From positions 1-64,000 of the forward strand of contig CAWBOY010000002.1 of the NCBI GenBank assembly GCA_963790585.1: DNA of 64,000 bases, in the 5' to 3' direction. This document shows, piece after piece, positions 17,974 through 34,021 of the stretch (position 1 is its first letter; each line of letters starts with the position of its first letter). The translations under genes were made by a program, and so were the position numbers. The notes beneath the pieces are model-generated. The model was not told the origin of the DNA. It was given only the letters and a program-made list of their open reading frames with translations, and did not search any database. This stretch comes from CAWBOY01 sp963790585 (GTDB taxonomy: Bacteria; Planctomycetota; Planctomycetia; Gemmatales; Gemmataceae).

Positions 17974-20900
17974 CTATTTCGTCTTCTTCTCCAACGGCGG
18001 CATGAGGATCGCTGGCAGATCCGCCTTTTTCGCTTGGTCATTCAGCTTTGCTAGGCCATCGGCGACGATCAGCTTCCATTCCAATTCATACTTCTTTAGC
18101 AAGAGCGATTGTTCCTCGTAAATTTCCTTGATGCCCTGGCTTGGCGCGCCGTCGCCGTCTTTCGTGAGGTCGTAAAGGTTCGCGAGCTGCGAATAGAGTT
18201 TAGCGCCGCCTTTTTGGGCCAGGATGTCGTAGACGACCTTGGCTTTCGGATTATGGAACCTCTCTTCCAATTCGTCTATCTTGGCGACGAGATCGGTCGA
18301 GGCTTTGACCAACGCTTCGGTCTTATCCAGGTCCTTGAGTAGAGTGTTGCGGTCCAGAAGCTGTTTTTTCACGCCTCGCATCTGCTCGACGGTTCGCGTC
18401 AGGCGGGTGATGTCGTCGCGCATCTTGAGCGCGAGCTTCTCTTGCTCCTCCAGGTCGGCGGCGATTGTGCCGGGCTTTGGCGGCGTGATCGCCTTTGGAT
18501 CCTTGACGGCCATCGGCTTCGCTGTGGGGTCGAGCCGTGGATCAGGCAGGACTTCGAAGAGCTTCGTCTGCGACTTGCCGTCGGCGGTTAGCTTCACGGT
18601 GTAAATTCCTGAGGTGACCACCACTCCGGCCTTGGGATCGCCGCTGTCGACCTTGGCCTTGCGAATCGCCTCAGCGCCCTCATGGCGCAGGTCCCAGACG
18701 ACCCGATGCAGTCCCGGTTCGGTCGGTAACGGATCTTTTTTCTCCTTGTCCGCGTAATCGCCTTCCTCGGCTGGCTCCTCTGGTTCTTCCTTGCTCGTCA
18801 TTTTGGCGATCACTTTGTTATCCGCGCCCAGGATTTCAATGGTGAGATCGCCCTTGGGCTTTGCCTTGAGCGAGTAATAAATCACCGCGCCGTCGGGCGG
18901 GTTCGGGAATGTATCGGTCCCGCCGCGCTCCTCGATCGTCGAATAATAAGAGTAGCGCGTAGCGTCCAGGACCGAGAAAAGGTGCATATCGTCTTTCTCG
19001 AAAGCGGGCGTCCACTCGCGCAACGGCGTGATGTCGTCCAAAATCCAGATCGATCGACCTTGAGTCGAGAGAACGAGATCGTTGTTCTTCACGACGAGGT
19101 CAGTGACGGCCACGGTCGGCAGATTGAGCTTCAGGTCTTTCCAGGTCGCTCCTTCATCGGTCGAGAACGCGACGCCTCTCTCGCTGGCGAGATAGAGCAA
19201 ACCCTTCTTTTTTGGGTCTTCGCGCACGGCACGCAAGAAGACGTCTTGCGGCATTTTGTCGCTGAGGCTCTTCCAGGTCTTGCCGCCGTCGGTGGTCTTG
19301 AGAAGGTAGGGCTTGTTGTCGTCGAGCCGGTAATTTTGGGCGACGATGTAAACGGTCTCGGCCGAAAACGGCGAGACTTCGATGCAATTGATCGTGGCCC
19401 ACTCCGGCAAGCCGGTGGCGATCTTGGTCCAGGTTTTGCCGCTGTCGTTGGTGACATGCACAAGGCCATCATCGCTGCCGACCCAGATCGTGCCGGCTTT
19501 CTGAGGCGCTTCCGCGATCACGAAAATGGTGCCATAGACTTCGACACCTGTGTTGTCGCCGGTGATCGGTCCGCCGGACCATTTCTGTTTCGCCTTGTCG
19601 TTGCGCGTCAGATCGCCGCTGATCTTTTCCCATGTTTTGCCGCCGTCCTTTGAGCGGAAGAGGACATTGGCGCCATGATAGATCTCTTTTGGGTTATGTT
19701 GGGAAACGACGATCGGCGCGGTCCACTGGAAGCGGTAGCGAATGTCGGCCGCCCCGTAGCCGGAGGGATCGAACGGATAAATGCTGATGTTTTTCGCCTG
19801 CCGCGTGCGATGGTCATAGCGCGTGATGATGCCGCCATATTCGCCGGCATAAACGATATTGGGATCGCTTGGATCGGGCACGGCCGAGCCAGTTTCACCA
19901 CCGCCGACGGTGTACCAATCGCTGAGGCGAATGCCGGACGAGGACAGACTATTGCTCGGGCCGGAGGCGCTGCCGATGTCCTGCATGTTGCCCATGACGC
20001 GATAGGGGCGGCTGTTATCGCAATGGACATGATAAAACTGGGCGATCGGCAACGGCGGGGCATACCAATTTTCGCCGCCGTCGGTCGAGATGTCGACGCC
20101 GCCGTCGTTGCTGCCGATGATGCGCCTGGGCATCTTGGGGTCGATCCAAATGTCGTGGTGGTCGCCATGATGCGGCCCCTTGACGCGGGCGAAGCTCTTG
20201 CCGCCGTCAATGCTCTTGAGCAGCGCGACCTGGGGGCAATAGATGACATCCGGGTTCGTCGGGTGAACGGTGATCGTCGAGAAATACCATGCGCGCTGAC
20301 GTAAGCCGGCGCCGCCGTTGATGAGCTTCCAACTCTCGCCGCCGTCGTCGCTTCGGAACAGGCCGCCCTTTTCGGCTTCGATCATGGCATAGACGCGCCG
20401 CGGATCGGAGGGCGCGACGGCGAGGCAGATTTTGCCCCAGATCCCTTCGGGGAGGCCGTCGCACCGTTTCTCGCCGGTGGGTGCATCCTTGGCCGCTTCG
20501 GGCGATTCCGGCGCCGGCGGAGCGACGAGATGGGTCCAAGTGTCGCCGCCGTCGCGCGAATGGTAGAGCCCGCTACCCGCGCCGCCGCTGGTCAACTCCC
20601 AAGGCTGACGTCGAGTCTGCCAAAGCCCCGCGAAGAGAATACGAGGGTTTTTGGGATCGAAGCAGACATCGGACGCGCCGGTGTCTCGATCCTTGAAAAG
20701 GACGCGTTGCCAATTCTTGCCGCCATCGACGGTGCGATAGACGCCCCGTTCCTCGTTCGGTCCAAAGGCATGGCCGAGAACAGCGGCGAAGGCGATATCG
20801 GGGTTCGAGGGATGAACGATCATCGTGCCGATCTGGCCGGGGATCTTCCAGATATGCTTCCAGGTCTTACCGGCATCCTCCGATTTGAAGATGCCGTTGC

Positions 20901-21276
20901 CCGGCTGGACGTTGCCACGAATGTTCGCTTCGCCGGTACCCACGTAGATGACATTGGGATCCGACGGCGCGATGGCCAAGGAGCCGATCGTCGAGGCCGG
21001 CTGGTCGTCAAAGATCGGCTTCCAGTGAATGCCGCCATCGATCGACTTCCAAACGCCGCCGCCCGCTGTTGCGCTGTAATAGGTAAGTGGATCGCCCGGC
21101 ACCCCCGCGGATCGGGCGACTCTGCCGCCTGCCGCAGGCCCGACATTGCGATATTTGAGCCGCTTGAACTCCGGCGGCCCGCCCTTGGGCTCCTCGGCGA
21201 AACTGGGTGCATAAGAAAAGGACAAAAGGGAAAGAAATAGGACGAATGAGCGTGTGACGAGAGTGCGATTACTCAT
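17974..21276 (-). CDS. Secreted BNR/sortilin-type beta-propeller protein
   Basis: A 1100-residue exported protein with a signal peptide (SFVLFLSLLSFSYAPSFA). Residues about 40-740 contain many BNR/Asp-box-like repeats, with recurring S-x-D-x-G-x-x-W patterns: SIDGGIHWKPI, SEDAGKTWKHI, TVDGGKNWQRV, SRDGGDTWTHL, STDGGENWYAP, SKDGGKTWEKI and TTDGGKTWKSL. These imply VPS10/sortilin-like or glycosyl-hydrolase-like propellers. The remaining C-terminal region has a helical section (EEQEKLALKMRDDITRL). The family is common in planctomycetes and often annotated as a glycosyl hydrolase; no catalytic residues can be assigned from the sequence alone. Confidence 0.85.
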   Translation of the reverse strand: MSNRTLVTRSFVLFLSLLSFSYAPSFAEEPKGGPPEFKRLKYRNVGPAAGGRVARSAGVPGDPLTYYSATAGGGVWKSIDGGIHWKPIFDDQPASTIGSLAIAPSDPNVIYVGTGEANIRGNVQPGNGIFKSEDAGKTWKHIWKIPGQIGTMIVHPSNPDIAFAAVLGHAFGPNEERGVYRTVDGGKNWQRVLFKDRDTGASDVCFDPKNPRILFAGLWQTRRQPWELTSGGAGSGLYHSRDGGDTWTHLVAPPAPESPEAAKDAPTGEKRCDGLPEGIWGKICLAVAPSDPRRVYAMIEAEKGGLFRSDDGGESWKLINGGAGLRQRAWYFSTITVHPTNPDVIYCPQVALLKSIDGGKSFARVKGPHHGDHHDIWIDPKMPRRIIGSNDGGVDISTDGGENWYAPPLPIAQFYHVHCDNSRPYRVMGNMQDIGSASGPSNSLSSSGIRLSDWYTVGGGETGSAVPDPSDPNIVYAGEYGGIITRYDHRTRQAKNISIYPFDPSGYGAADIRYRFQWTAPIVVSQHNPKEIYHGANVLFRSKDGGKTWEKISGDLTRNDKAKQKWSGGPITGDNTGVEVYGTIFVIAEAPQKAGTIWVGSDDGLVHVTNDSGKTWTKIATGLPEWATINCIEVSPFSAETVYIVAQNYRLDDNKPYLLKTTDGGKTWKSLSDKMPQDVFLRAVREDPKKKGLLYLASERGVAFSTDEGATWKDLKLNLPTVAVTDLVVKNNDLVLSTQGRSIWILDDITPLREWTPAFEKDDMHLFSVLDATRYSYYSTIEERGGTDTFPNPPDGAVIYYSLKAKPKGDLTIEILGADNKVIAKMTSKEEPEEPAEEGDYADKEKKDPLPTEPGLHRVVWDLRHEGAEAIRKAKVDSGDPKAGVVVTSGIYTVKLTADGKSQTKLFEVLPDPRLDPTAKPMAVKDPKAITPPKPGTIAADLEEQEKLALKMRDDITRLTRTVEQMRGVKKQLLDRNTLLKDLDKTEALVKASTDLVAKIDELEERFHNPKAKVVYDILAQKGGAKLYSQLANLYDLTKDGDGAPSQGIKEIYEEQSLLLKKYELEWKLIVADGLAKLNDQAKKADLPAILMPPLEKKTK

Positions 21277-21427
21277 GATGCTCCTGTCGCGATGATGGGA
21301 GGAAGGCCAAATGCCCTTTAATTGCCAAAGGAACGGGTGGTGACAAACATAAGATATTGAGGCTATCGCCCTGCGCCATGATCTTTCGAGGTCCGAACGC
21401 TGGTGGGCGTAACCGAATTCCCTGGTG

Positions 21428-21660
21428 GTGAATATAGGCTTCGGCCACCCAGGGCGTTGCCCTGGAGGGTGTCGGCGGCCTGGAGGACATCGCTGCCCAG
21501 TGTGAATATAGGCTTCGGCCGCCCGGGGCGTTGCCCTGGGCTAACATATGCCGCCCTTTCAGGGCTTAATGCGGTCGATCCAGATCGTTTAGGCCATGTG
21601 GGGCGCCCAGTCTTAAGCCCTGAAAGGGCGGCATATGTTAGACCAGGGCAACGCCCTGGG
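21428..21660. repeat. Intergenic repeat cluster: direct plus inverted copies
   Basis: A 38-bp direct repeat (starting GTGAATATAGGCTTCGGCC) occurs at 21428-21465 and 21502-21539 with two differences. A 47-bp inverted repeat links 21522-21568 with 21614-21660 (two mismatches, 45-base loop). The inverted arms contain CCCTGGG and TAAGCCCTGAAAGGGCGGCA blocks. The cluster lies between the divergent BNR and ArsR genes and contains no credible gene. Confidence 0.85.
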
Positions 21661-21736
21661 TGTCAGGGAACGATTTCGCCCCCAGAGAATTTGGTTACAC
21701 CCACGCTCGTTTAAGCCAACAATTATCACTTCAGAC

Positions 21737-21766
21737 TTGACAAGTAAGCATTTGCTTACGTATATT
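21737..21766 (+). promoter_or_regulatory. Promoter with embedded ArsR-type operator
   Basis: A consensus -35 box TTGACA (21737-21742) and a -10-like TATATT (21761-21766) are separated by 18 bases. The spacer contains the perfect inverted repeat GTAAGC-ATTT-GCTTAC (21744-21759), a typical operator for a winged-helix dimer. The start codon follows the -10 box by only 6 bases, so the transcript would be leaderless or nearly so. Binding of the downstream ArsR protein here would block RNA polymerase; this is inferred autoregulation. Confidence 0.78.
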
Positions 21767-21772
21767 GGATAC

Positions 21773-22105
21773 ATGGTGACGACTCCCAATCACGAAGCTG
21801 ATGTCTTTGGGGCTATTAGCCATCCCGCGCGTCGGCGGATGCTGGATCTCCTTGTCGAGGCGGACCGCTCGGTCAACACGATTGCGGGACAGTTCCAGAT
21901 GAGCCGGCCGGCCGTCTCGCAGCACCTGCGCATCTTGCTTGATGCCGGTCTCGTGACGGAGCAACGGCATGGCAGAGAGCGGCGCTACCACCTCGTTCCC
22001 GAAGGGCTTGGTCTGGTGCGCGAGTGGATCGCGCATTACGAGCGCTTCTGGGATGACCACCTCCAGCGGCTTCAGGATCTCCTGTCCAAAGGGCGCGAAA
22101 AATGA
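21773..22105 (+). CDS. ArsR-family transcriptional regulator
   Basis: A 110-residue winged-helix repressor: VFGAISHPARRRMLDLL, SVNTIAGQFQMSRPAVSQHL (recognition helix) and RHGRERRYHLVPEGL. It lacks the cysteine metal-binding motif of metal-sensing ArsR proteins and matches the branch often paired with SRPBCC proteins. The ATG at 21773 is preferred because the promoter lies immediately upstream of it; the open frame extends to 21635, but that part is repeat DNA. The stop overlaps the next start by 4 bases (ATGA). Confidence 0.9.
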   Translation: MVTTPNHEADVFGAISHPARRRMLDLLVEADRSVNTIAGQFQMSRPAVSQHLRILLDAGLVTEQRHGRERRYHLVPEGLGLVREWIAHYERFWDDHLQRLQDLLSKGREK

Positions 22106-22542
22106 CGAAGACGATTCAAAGAGAGCTTCTGATTCCGCAACCTCGGGAGCGGGTCTGGCGTGCGCTCACCGAAAGCGCCACGTTGGCCCAGTGGATGTTT
22201 CCGAATGACATTGTGCCGCGTGTCGGGCATCACTTTACGTTTCAGGTGCCGCCGAACCCGAAAATGAAATTCAACGGGATGGTCGTGAACAGCGAAGTGC
22301 TGGAATGCGAACCGCCCAGTCGACTCGCATTTTCGTGGTCGGCCGGTGGACTCGAAGGTACGCGAGTGAGCTTCCGGCTCGAACCGGATGGCGACGGGAC
22401 GCGTGTCTTCTTTGAGCACTCGGGTTTCGATGTCTCCCAGCCTTGGGGCAATCAGGCGTTTAGGGGTGCGGAGTTTGGGTGGGCGAAGATGTTGGGGCAG
22501 CTGCCTGGGGTGGTAGCGGGCTTGAGAGCTGATCGCAATTAA
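22102..22542 (+). CDS. SRPBCC/AHSA1-like domain protein
   Basis: A 146-residue START/Bet-v1-like fold protein of the activator-of-Hsp90-ATPase-homologue group. Motifs are IPQPRERVWRALTESATLAQ at the N-terminus, EPPSRLAFSWSAGG in the middle and GTRVFFEHSGFD near the end. It is translationally coupled to the ArsR gene. In this common gene pair the SRPBCC protein probably binds a small hydrophobic ligand, but the ligand is unknown. Confidence 0.87.
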   Translation: MTKTIQRELLIPQPRERVWRALTESATLAQWMFPNDIVPRVGHHFTFQVPPNPKMKFNGMVVNSEVLECEPPSRLAFSWSAGGLEGTRVSFRLEPDGDGTRVFFEHSGFDVSQPWGNQAFRGAEFGWAKMLGQLPGVVAGLRADRN

Positions 22543-22591
22543 GAGCGCCGGCGAATTACGTGCTGGCAGAGGGCTCCAACGGTGAAAAATC

Positions 22592-23038
22592 GTGCCGTTC
22601 ATCGTCACGTATAACGGCATGGCTAGCGGCCCATGTATCACTCGCTGCGCCGAATACCTGACGGCCAACGGTCCCGCGCCATTTGGGACATCAATCGAGC
22701 GAATTGAAATATACGCCCGCGGCCAGAAGCGAGATCCGATAATCCCTGGCCTCGAGTTCATGATGGATCGTTTTCGAGCCGGCTTGGCCACGTTGCCGAT
22801 CTTACGTTTTCGCCGAAAGGCCAGGCTATTCGAAGTTTCTTTTGCAAGTGAGTGGCTACATTCAGAGCGCGATGTTCGGAGCATCAACAACCGAGATGTC
22901 GCCGTCCGAGTTCAATTGCCTTTGTCGGGAATTCGTCGCTGTTCTTTCGTTGGTAAGGCGCGTGTTAATAAGCGGGACGACTGCGATGTGGATGCGTTCG
23001 AGGCGCACTTGCAACGACGTCTTGAAAGTTTGCATTAG
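22592..23038 (+). CDS. Hypothetical protein
   Basis: A 148-codon frame with a GTG start. It begins PFIVTYNGMASGPCITRCAE and contains a basic central region (ILRFRRKARLFEVSF). I recognise no family. There is no signal peptide or membrane segment. The only support is frame length and position in the gap before the RAYT gene on the same strand, so it could be spurious. Confidence 0.4.
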   Translation: MPFIVTYNGMASGPCITRCAEYLTANGPAPFGTSIERIEIYARGQKRDPIIPGLEFMMDRFRAGLATLPILRFRRKARLFEVSFASEWLHSERDVRSINNRDVAVRVQLPLSGIRRCSFVGKARVNKRDDCDVDAFEAHLQRRLESLH

Positions 23039-23047
23039 ATGGGACAC

Positions 23048-23077
23048 CGTGGCCGGGGTCGGTACTCCGACCCCGGC
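23048..23077 (+). repeat. REP hairpin, left copy
   Basis: GTGG followed by the palindromic arms CCGGGGTCGG and CCGACCCCGG around TACT. It is an inverted copy of the element at 23693-23722; the two share about 31 bases. The GTGG-plus-hairpin form fits REP elements recognised by REP-associated tyrosine transposases. Confidence 0.85.
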
Positions 23078-23097
23078 GAACCCGCGAGGGTCACCGG

Positions 23098-23676
23098 ATG
23101 CACTGGCGACATCGGCGCATGCGTCGGCCCGCTGCCAACGAGCCCGGACATGTGCATGAATTGACCTTCTCCTGCTTTCGCGGCTGCCCGTTTCTTCGGG
23201 CCGAACGTGCGTGCCAATGGTTGGCCGACGCCATTAATGCCGCGCGTGTAAAACTCAAACTTTCGCTCTGGGCCTACGTGTTCATGGCTGAGCATGTGCA
23301 TCTCCTGATCTATCCCAATGAACCTGACTACGATGTCAGTGCGATTCTCAAGGCGATAAAGCAGCCAGTCGGATCCAAAGCAATCAAATACCTGAGCAAG
23401 TACGCGCCGCATCGGCTGGAACGCATCAGCGTTCGGCATCGCAATGGCATCGAGCGGCGCTTCTGGCACGCTGGCGGTGGCTTTGATCGAAACACCATTG
23501 AGCCGCAAGTGATTTTTGCAATGATCGATTACATCCATGGCAATCCTGTACGGAAGCAGCTGGTCGTGGAGCCAGAGGATTGGAAATGGTCGAGCGCGGG
23601 TTGGACGGAAGGTAAGAATTCACTCAGACCAGACGCGGTGGAAATTGGCGGAGCCGTGGTCGGCGGTGTGAGATGA
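23098..23676 (+). CDS. REP-associated tyrosine transposase (RAYT)
   Basis: A single-strand HUH transposase of the IS200/Y1 type. The HUH motif is AEHVHLLIYP, the N-terminal strand is HELTFSCFRGCPFL, and the catalytic-tyrosine helix is MIDYIHGNPVRKQLV followed by WKWSSAGW. Its length of about 190 residues is normal for RAYTs. REP hairpins flank it in inverted orientation within 25 bases on each side, as expected for a domesticated RAYT and its cognate repeats. A methionine at 23119 is an alternative start. Confidence 0.92.
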   Translation: MHWRHRRMRRPAANEPGHVHELTFSCFRGCPFLRAERACQWLADAINAARVKLKLSLWAYVFMAEHVHLLIYPNEPDYDVSAILKAIKQPVGSKAIKYLSKYAPHRLERISVRHRNGIERRFWHAGGGFDRNTIEPQVIFAMIDYIHGNPVRKQLVVEPEDWKWSSAGWTEGKNSLRPDAVEIGGAVVGGVR

Positions 23677-23692
23677 GATCAAGGATGGGACT

Positions 23693-23722
23693 GCCGGGGT
23701 CGGAGTACCGACCCCGGCCACG
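23693..23722 (-). repeat. REP hairpin, right copy
   Basis: Same hairpin as at 23048-23077 in reverse orientation (CCGGGGTCGG and CCGACCCCGG arms, CCAC at the distal end on the plus strand). The pair brackets the RAYT gene in a BIME-like arrangement. Confidence 0.85.
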
Positions 23723-23737
23723 GACTGCGGAGACAAA

Positions 23738-24430
23738 ATGGCGCGATGGGTCAAAACTGAGGTTCGGCGATTGATCGTTGACGCCGTCGCTCCGGTGGTA
23801 AGCGTGGCAGGCTTTCGCTTCAAGAAAGCATCGGAGGCCTTTGTTCGCAAAATCGACGGCGGCCGACAGGAGCTTGGCTTGCCTTTGGTCGATTGCAATC
23901 CGGTTTTCAAGTTCTCGTTTACGCTCTGCATTCGACTTGAGGCTGTGCAGGAAATCACCAACCGGTTTTCTGGGTCGCCCCCGAAGTATCACTCGATGAC
24001 ATTGACCTCGATAACGCAGCTGGAGTTTTTGGGGATGCCTCCTAACCCGGCGGGACAAGGCGTCAATTTTCAAGTGGAGTCCGAGGCGGAGTTCGGTGCC
24101 GTTATACCTGGCATTCTTATGTTGATGCGGGAGCAAGTCCTACCTTTCTTTGAAGAGTATCGCGAGGTGGCCGCGGTCAATCGAGGTTTGAATCCCCAAG
24201 GAGCTGAGGGTGTGTTCCGCATTGGTAGTTTCCCTGATCGGCGCGCGTTTGACGCCACCAATCAGCCTTACCGTGCGATGACAGGCGTCGCGGTCGCTCA
24301 TCTGGCCAAAGATCCTCGCCTCCCAGCACTCATAAGCGCGTATCGCAGTCAAATAAGCGGGATGCAAGAACACGATCGGGCGAAGTTTGACAACATGACA
24401 GACCACCTGAGGTCACTTTATTTAGAGTAG
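23738..24430 (+). CDS. Hypothetical protein, possibly DUF4304-like
   Basis: 230 residues, soluble, no signal peptide. The N-terminus (LIVDAVAPVVSVAGFRFKKA then FVRKIDGGRQELGLPLV) resembles the start of DUF4304-type proteins, which have a GFxKKG motif followed by strands. The rest gives no recognisable motif. The gene starts 16 bases after the right REP copy. YdeI-like and small membrane protein genes follow on the same strand. Function is unknown. Confidence 0.6.
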   Translation: MARWVKTEVRRLIVDAVAPVVSVAGFRFKKASEAFVRKIDGGRQELGLPLVDCNPVFKFSFTLCIRLEAVQEITNRFSGSPPKYHSMTLTSITQLEFLGMPPNPAGQGVNFQVESEAEFGAVIPGILMLMREQVLPFFEEYREVAAVNRGLNPQGAEGVFRIGSFPDRRAFDATNQPYRAMTGVAVAHLAKDPRLPALISAYRSQISGMQEHDRAKFDNMTDHLRSLYLE

Positions 24431-24436
24431 CGACAA

Positions 24437-24980
24437 ATGAGCAGAACGAATCCCAAGGTCAATTTCTATTTTAGTAAAACCAAACAGTGGCAGCAAGAAT
24501 TGGAGAAATTGCGCATCAATCGCTATCGACTGCCAGCTGACCGAAGAATTGAAGTGGGGTAATCCCTGTTACACACTTGAAAAAAGCAACATAGTCTTGA
24601 TACACGCATTCAAGGAATACTGTGCGTTTTTGTTTTTCAAAGGCGCCTTGTTAAAGGATACCGATAGTATTCTCATCCAACAGACCGAGAACGTGCAGTC
24701 AGCCCGGCAGATTCGGTTTACCAATGTTCGAGAGATAGTCGAGATGGAACCCATCTTGAAAGCCTATATTCATGAAGCCATTGAAGTGGAAAAGGCTGGT
24801 TTGAAGTTAAATTTCAAGAAGCCCACGGAATTCGCCGTTCCGGAAGAATTTCAAAGCAAATTAGATGCGATCCCTGCCTTGAAAACTGCTTTTGAGGCGT
24901 TGACGCCGGGGCGGCAAACGAGCATACATCCTTTATTTTTCCGGGGCCAAGCAATCGAAGACCCGAGAGTCAAGGGTTGA
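24437..24980 (+). CDS. YdeI/DUF1801-type protein, frame broken
   Basis: A conserved cytosolic protein of the YdeI group. The N-terminal frame (ATG 24437) gives NPKVNFYFSKTKQWQQELEK. The remainder is in the +1 frame from about 24517: IAIDCQLTEELKWGNPCYT, ALLKDTDSILIQQTENVQSA and AYIHEAIEVEKAGLKLNFKK. The frames meet at TTGCGCATC (GCGC 24511-24514). Removing one base gives KLRSIAIDCQLTEELKWG, which matches the family. The function is not established. Confidence 0.82.
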
Positions 24981-25018
24981 AAAATCGATGCGGCAGATTC
25001 TCGATGGAAAGGGCTTAG

Positions 25019-25231
25019 ATGATTAGTAATGCCACCATACGATCGATTCTTCGCTGGATTCACATCATTTTGAGCATTCCGATAGCCGGTTACATTTATG
25101 GCGAGCCTGCGGAAGTTCAGCAGTACGCCGAGCGCTGTGCGGTTTGTCTTCTTTCCCGCAATAGTTCTTACGGGACTTTGGATGTGGAAAGGTCATGTCG
25201 TTCGACGACTGTTTTTGAAACGGGCGGCTTA
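25019..25231 (+). CDS. Small membrane protein, frame broken
   Basis: The N-terminal frame gives ISNATIRSILRWIHIILSIP, the first transmembrane segment. The +1 frame then gives AVRFVFFPAIVLTGLWMWKG and HVVRRLFLKRAA before a TAG at about 25231. The shift is at GAGCGCTGTG (GCGC 25132-25135). Joined, the product is about 70 residues with two membrane segments, as in small proteins commonly encoded next to ydeI-like genes. The original frame continues to 25432, but that extension is not credible. Confidence 0.7.
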
Positions 25232-25578
25232 GGGAGTGTCGCTTCAGGTTATGGTGGCGCGTTTTCTTGGTGTCGAGACATCGTCTTTTTTGGGGAATCG
25301 GCCTGTTCGCAACGCGCCCGCCTCGGGCGCGTTGAAAAGGTGCCGCCACAACCTTCCGTGCGCAACGAATCCATCGTAGCCAATGTTTTTATGGTTGCAT
25401 CGTTAGAACGCAACCTGCTTCTATTAAACTAGTTATGCCATTTTTTCTCCAGTCATCCGTGCTGTTCCTTGGCCAGGGAATTCGTTCAGGGGTTGTGTGT
25501 CACGCGCGAACGAATCTTTCGACCTGGTCTCCGCATGGTTTGATTCGAGTAAGATGCTGCGGATAACCCAAGACGAAG
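25232..25578. other. Intergenic with one GC-rich hairpin
   Basis: About 345 bases. A perfect short inverted repeat (AACGCGCCCG / CGGGCGCGTT, 25311-25333) lies within a longer, weaker one. It could act as a terminator for the upstream gene or for the convergent SDR gene, but no T-run follows. No gene was accepted. Confidence 0.45.
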
Positions 25579-26337
25579 TCACTGAGCCGTCAAGCCGCCG
25601 TCGACCGATAAGCTATGGCCGGTGACGAACGACGACTTGTTGGACGACAGCCAAATCACTGCGTCGGCGATTTCTTCGGGAGCGCCTATTCGGCCGATCG
25701 GATGCAAGGCGGTCATGGCGGCGCGAAATTCTTTGTTGTCTCCGGCGAAACGGCGGAACATGTCGGTTTCGATGACGGCCGGGAGCACGGCGTTGACCCG
25801 GATGCCCTTTTTGCCGAATTCCAACGCGGCCGATTTGGTTAAGCCGATGACCGCATGTTTACTTGCCGTGTAGACCTCGATCTGTCCGAAAGCAATTACA
25901 CCGAGCACCGAAGAGGTGTTTACGATCGCGCCACCGCCTGATTTGAGCATCGCGGGAATCTCGTGCTGCATGCTCAACCAGACGCCTTTAACATTGATGT
26001 CCATGATTTGGTTGTAGGTGTCGAGCGTTTGCTCGAGAAAGGGCGTCGGCGTCTGCTCGATACCGGCGTTATTGAAGGCGATGTCGAGTCGGCCATATTT
26101 CTCGACCGTGCGGCCGACGAGATTTTTGACCTGTGTCTCCTGCGACACATCGGTCGCCACGAAGATAGCTTCGCCGTGTTGAGCGCGAATGAGTCGCACG
26201 GTCTCCTCACCTTCCGCCGCACGTCTGCCTGCGACGACGACTTTGGCGCCTTCCTTGGCGTAAGCGAGCGCGGTTGCGCGGCCAATTCCGGAAGTTCCAC
26301 CGGTGACAAGCGCCACTTTTCCTTGAAACTCGCTCAT
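25579..26337 (-). CDS. Short-chain dehydrogenase/reductase (SDR)
   Basis: A classical SDR of about 252 residues. The cofactor-binding motif is LVTGGTSGIGRATALAYAKE, and an arginine-rich segment VVVAGRRAAEG suggests NADP(H) preference. Further motifs are IAFNNAGIEQ (NNAG), a catalytic Ser in VNTSSVLGV, and YTASKHAV (YxxxK), with C-terminal GHSLSVDGG. The ATG at 26337 (MSEFQGKVAL) is chosen because the family starts just before the Rossmann strand; the frame is open to 26508. The substrate is unknown. Confidence 0.93.
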   Translation of the reverse strand: MSEFQGKVALVTGGTSGIGRATALAYAKEGAKVVVAGRRAAEGEETVRLIRAQHGEAIFVATDVSQETQVKNLVGRTVEKYGRLDIAFNNAGIEQTPTPFLEQTLDTYNQIMDINVKGVWLSMQHEIPAMLKSGGGAIVNTSSVLGVIAFGQIEVYTASKHAVIGLTKSAALEFGKKGIRVNAVLPAVIETDMFRRFAGDNKEFRAAMTALHPIGRIGAPEEIADAVIWLSSNKSSFVTGHSLSVDGGLTAQ

Positions 26338-26790
26338 GATCGTTCTCTCTTTCCTGGTAAACGGACCGCTGCAGGAGGTTTTCATTTTCGTGTCGTCGGG
26401 CCCCGTGTCTTTTCTGCCCGACATCAGGGAATACCGGAGGAAAAGAGCGACCTTACAGGAATAAATTTTGGGTAGCCGCATTCTGGCGAATGCGGCTGCA
26501 GATGGCACCGAGCCGCTCTTTGTTTCTTGACGATTGCCTTTCGGCTAATCGTCGCTTAAAATTGAGCCCGTCTTGGGTCAATGCCGTCCGAATTTCGGCA
26601 TTTAGTGCTCCTGCCAGGGAAAATGGGCATTTCGCTTCCGAAGCTGGTACTCAAAAAAAGCCAAAGGCAATGGCGTAAAGTGTTCCTTTGCGAACCAACG
26701 TCATGCCAGCACGCGATTTCCTTTCGTTTTGCGATGCGTTTGAATCGGAATTACGCGACCCCACAAAATCTTTGATTTTCCAGGTGCCTA
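26338..26790. other. Divergent intergenic region
   Basis: About 450 bases between the divergent SDR and giant-kinase genes, so it should hold both promoters. I could not pick convincing -35/-10 pairs. Small reading frames here have no recognisable similarity. Confidence 0.4.
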
Positions 26791-33948
<7,158 letters not shown>

Positions 33949-34021
33949 TACCGAGTTAGAAACGCAGGTCCACTTATGAACGACGACAGCTCCGGCGGCC
34001 GCGAACGGCAAGGGTCAAGCA

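Noticed and set aside
22072..22890. 272-codon minus-strand frame opposite the SRPBCC gene
   Set aside because: It is antisense to a clearly recognised protein and shows no domain similarity.
33976..34021. ATG at 33976 as start of the second hybrid kinase
   Set aside because: It lies in a different frame from the kinase. It could be correct only if a base is missing before 34022, which cannot be decided here.
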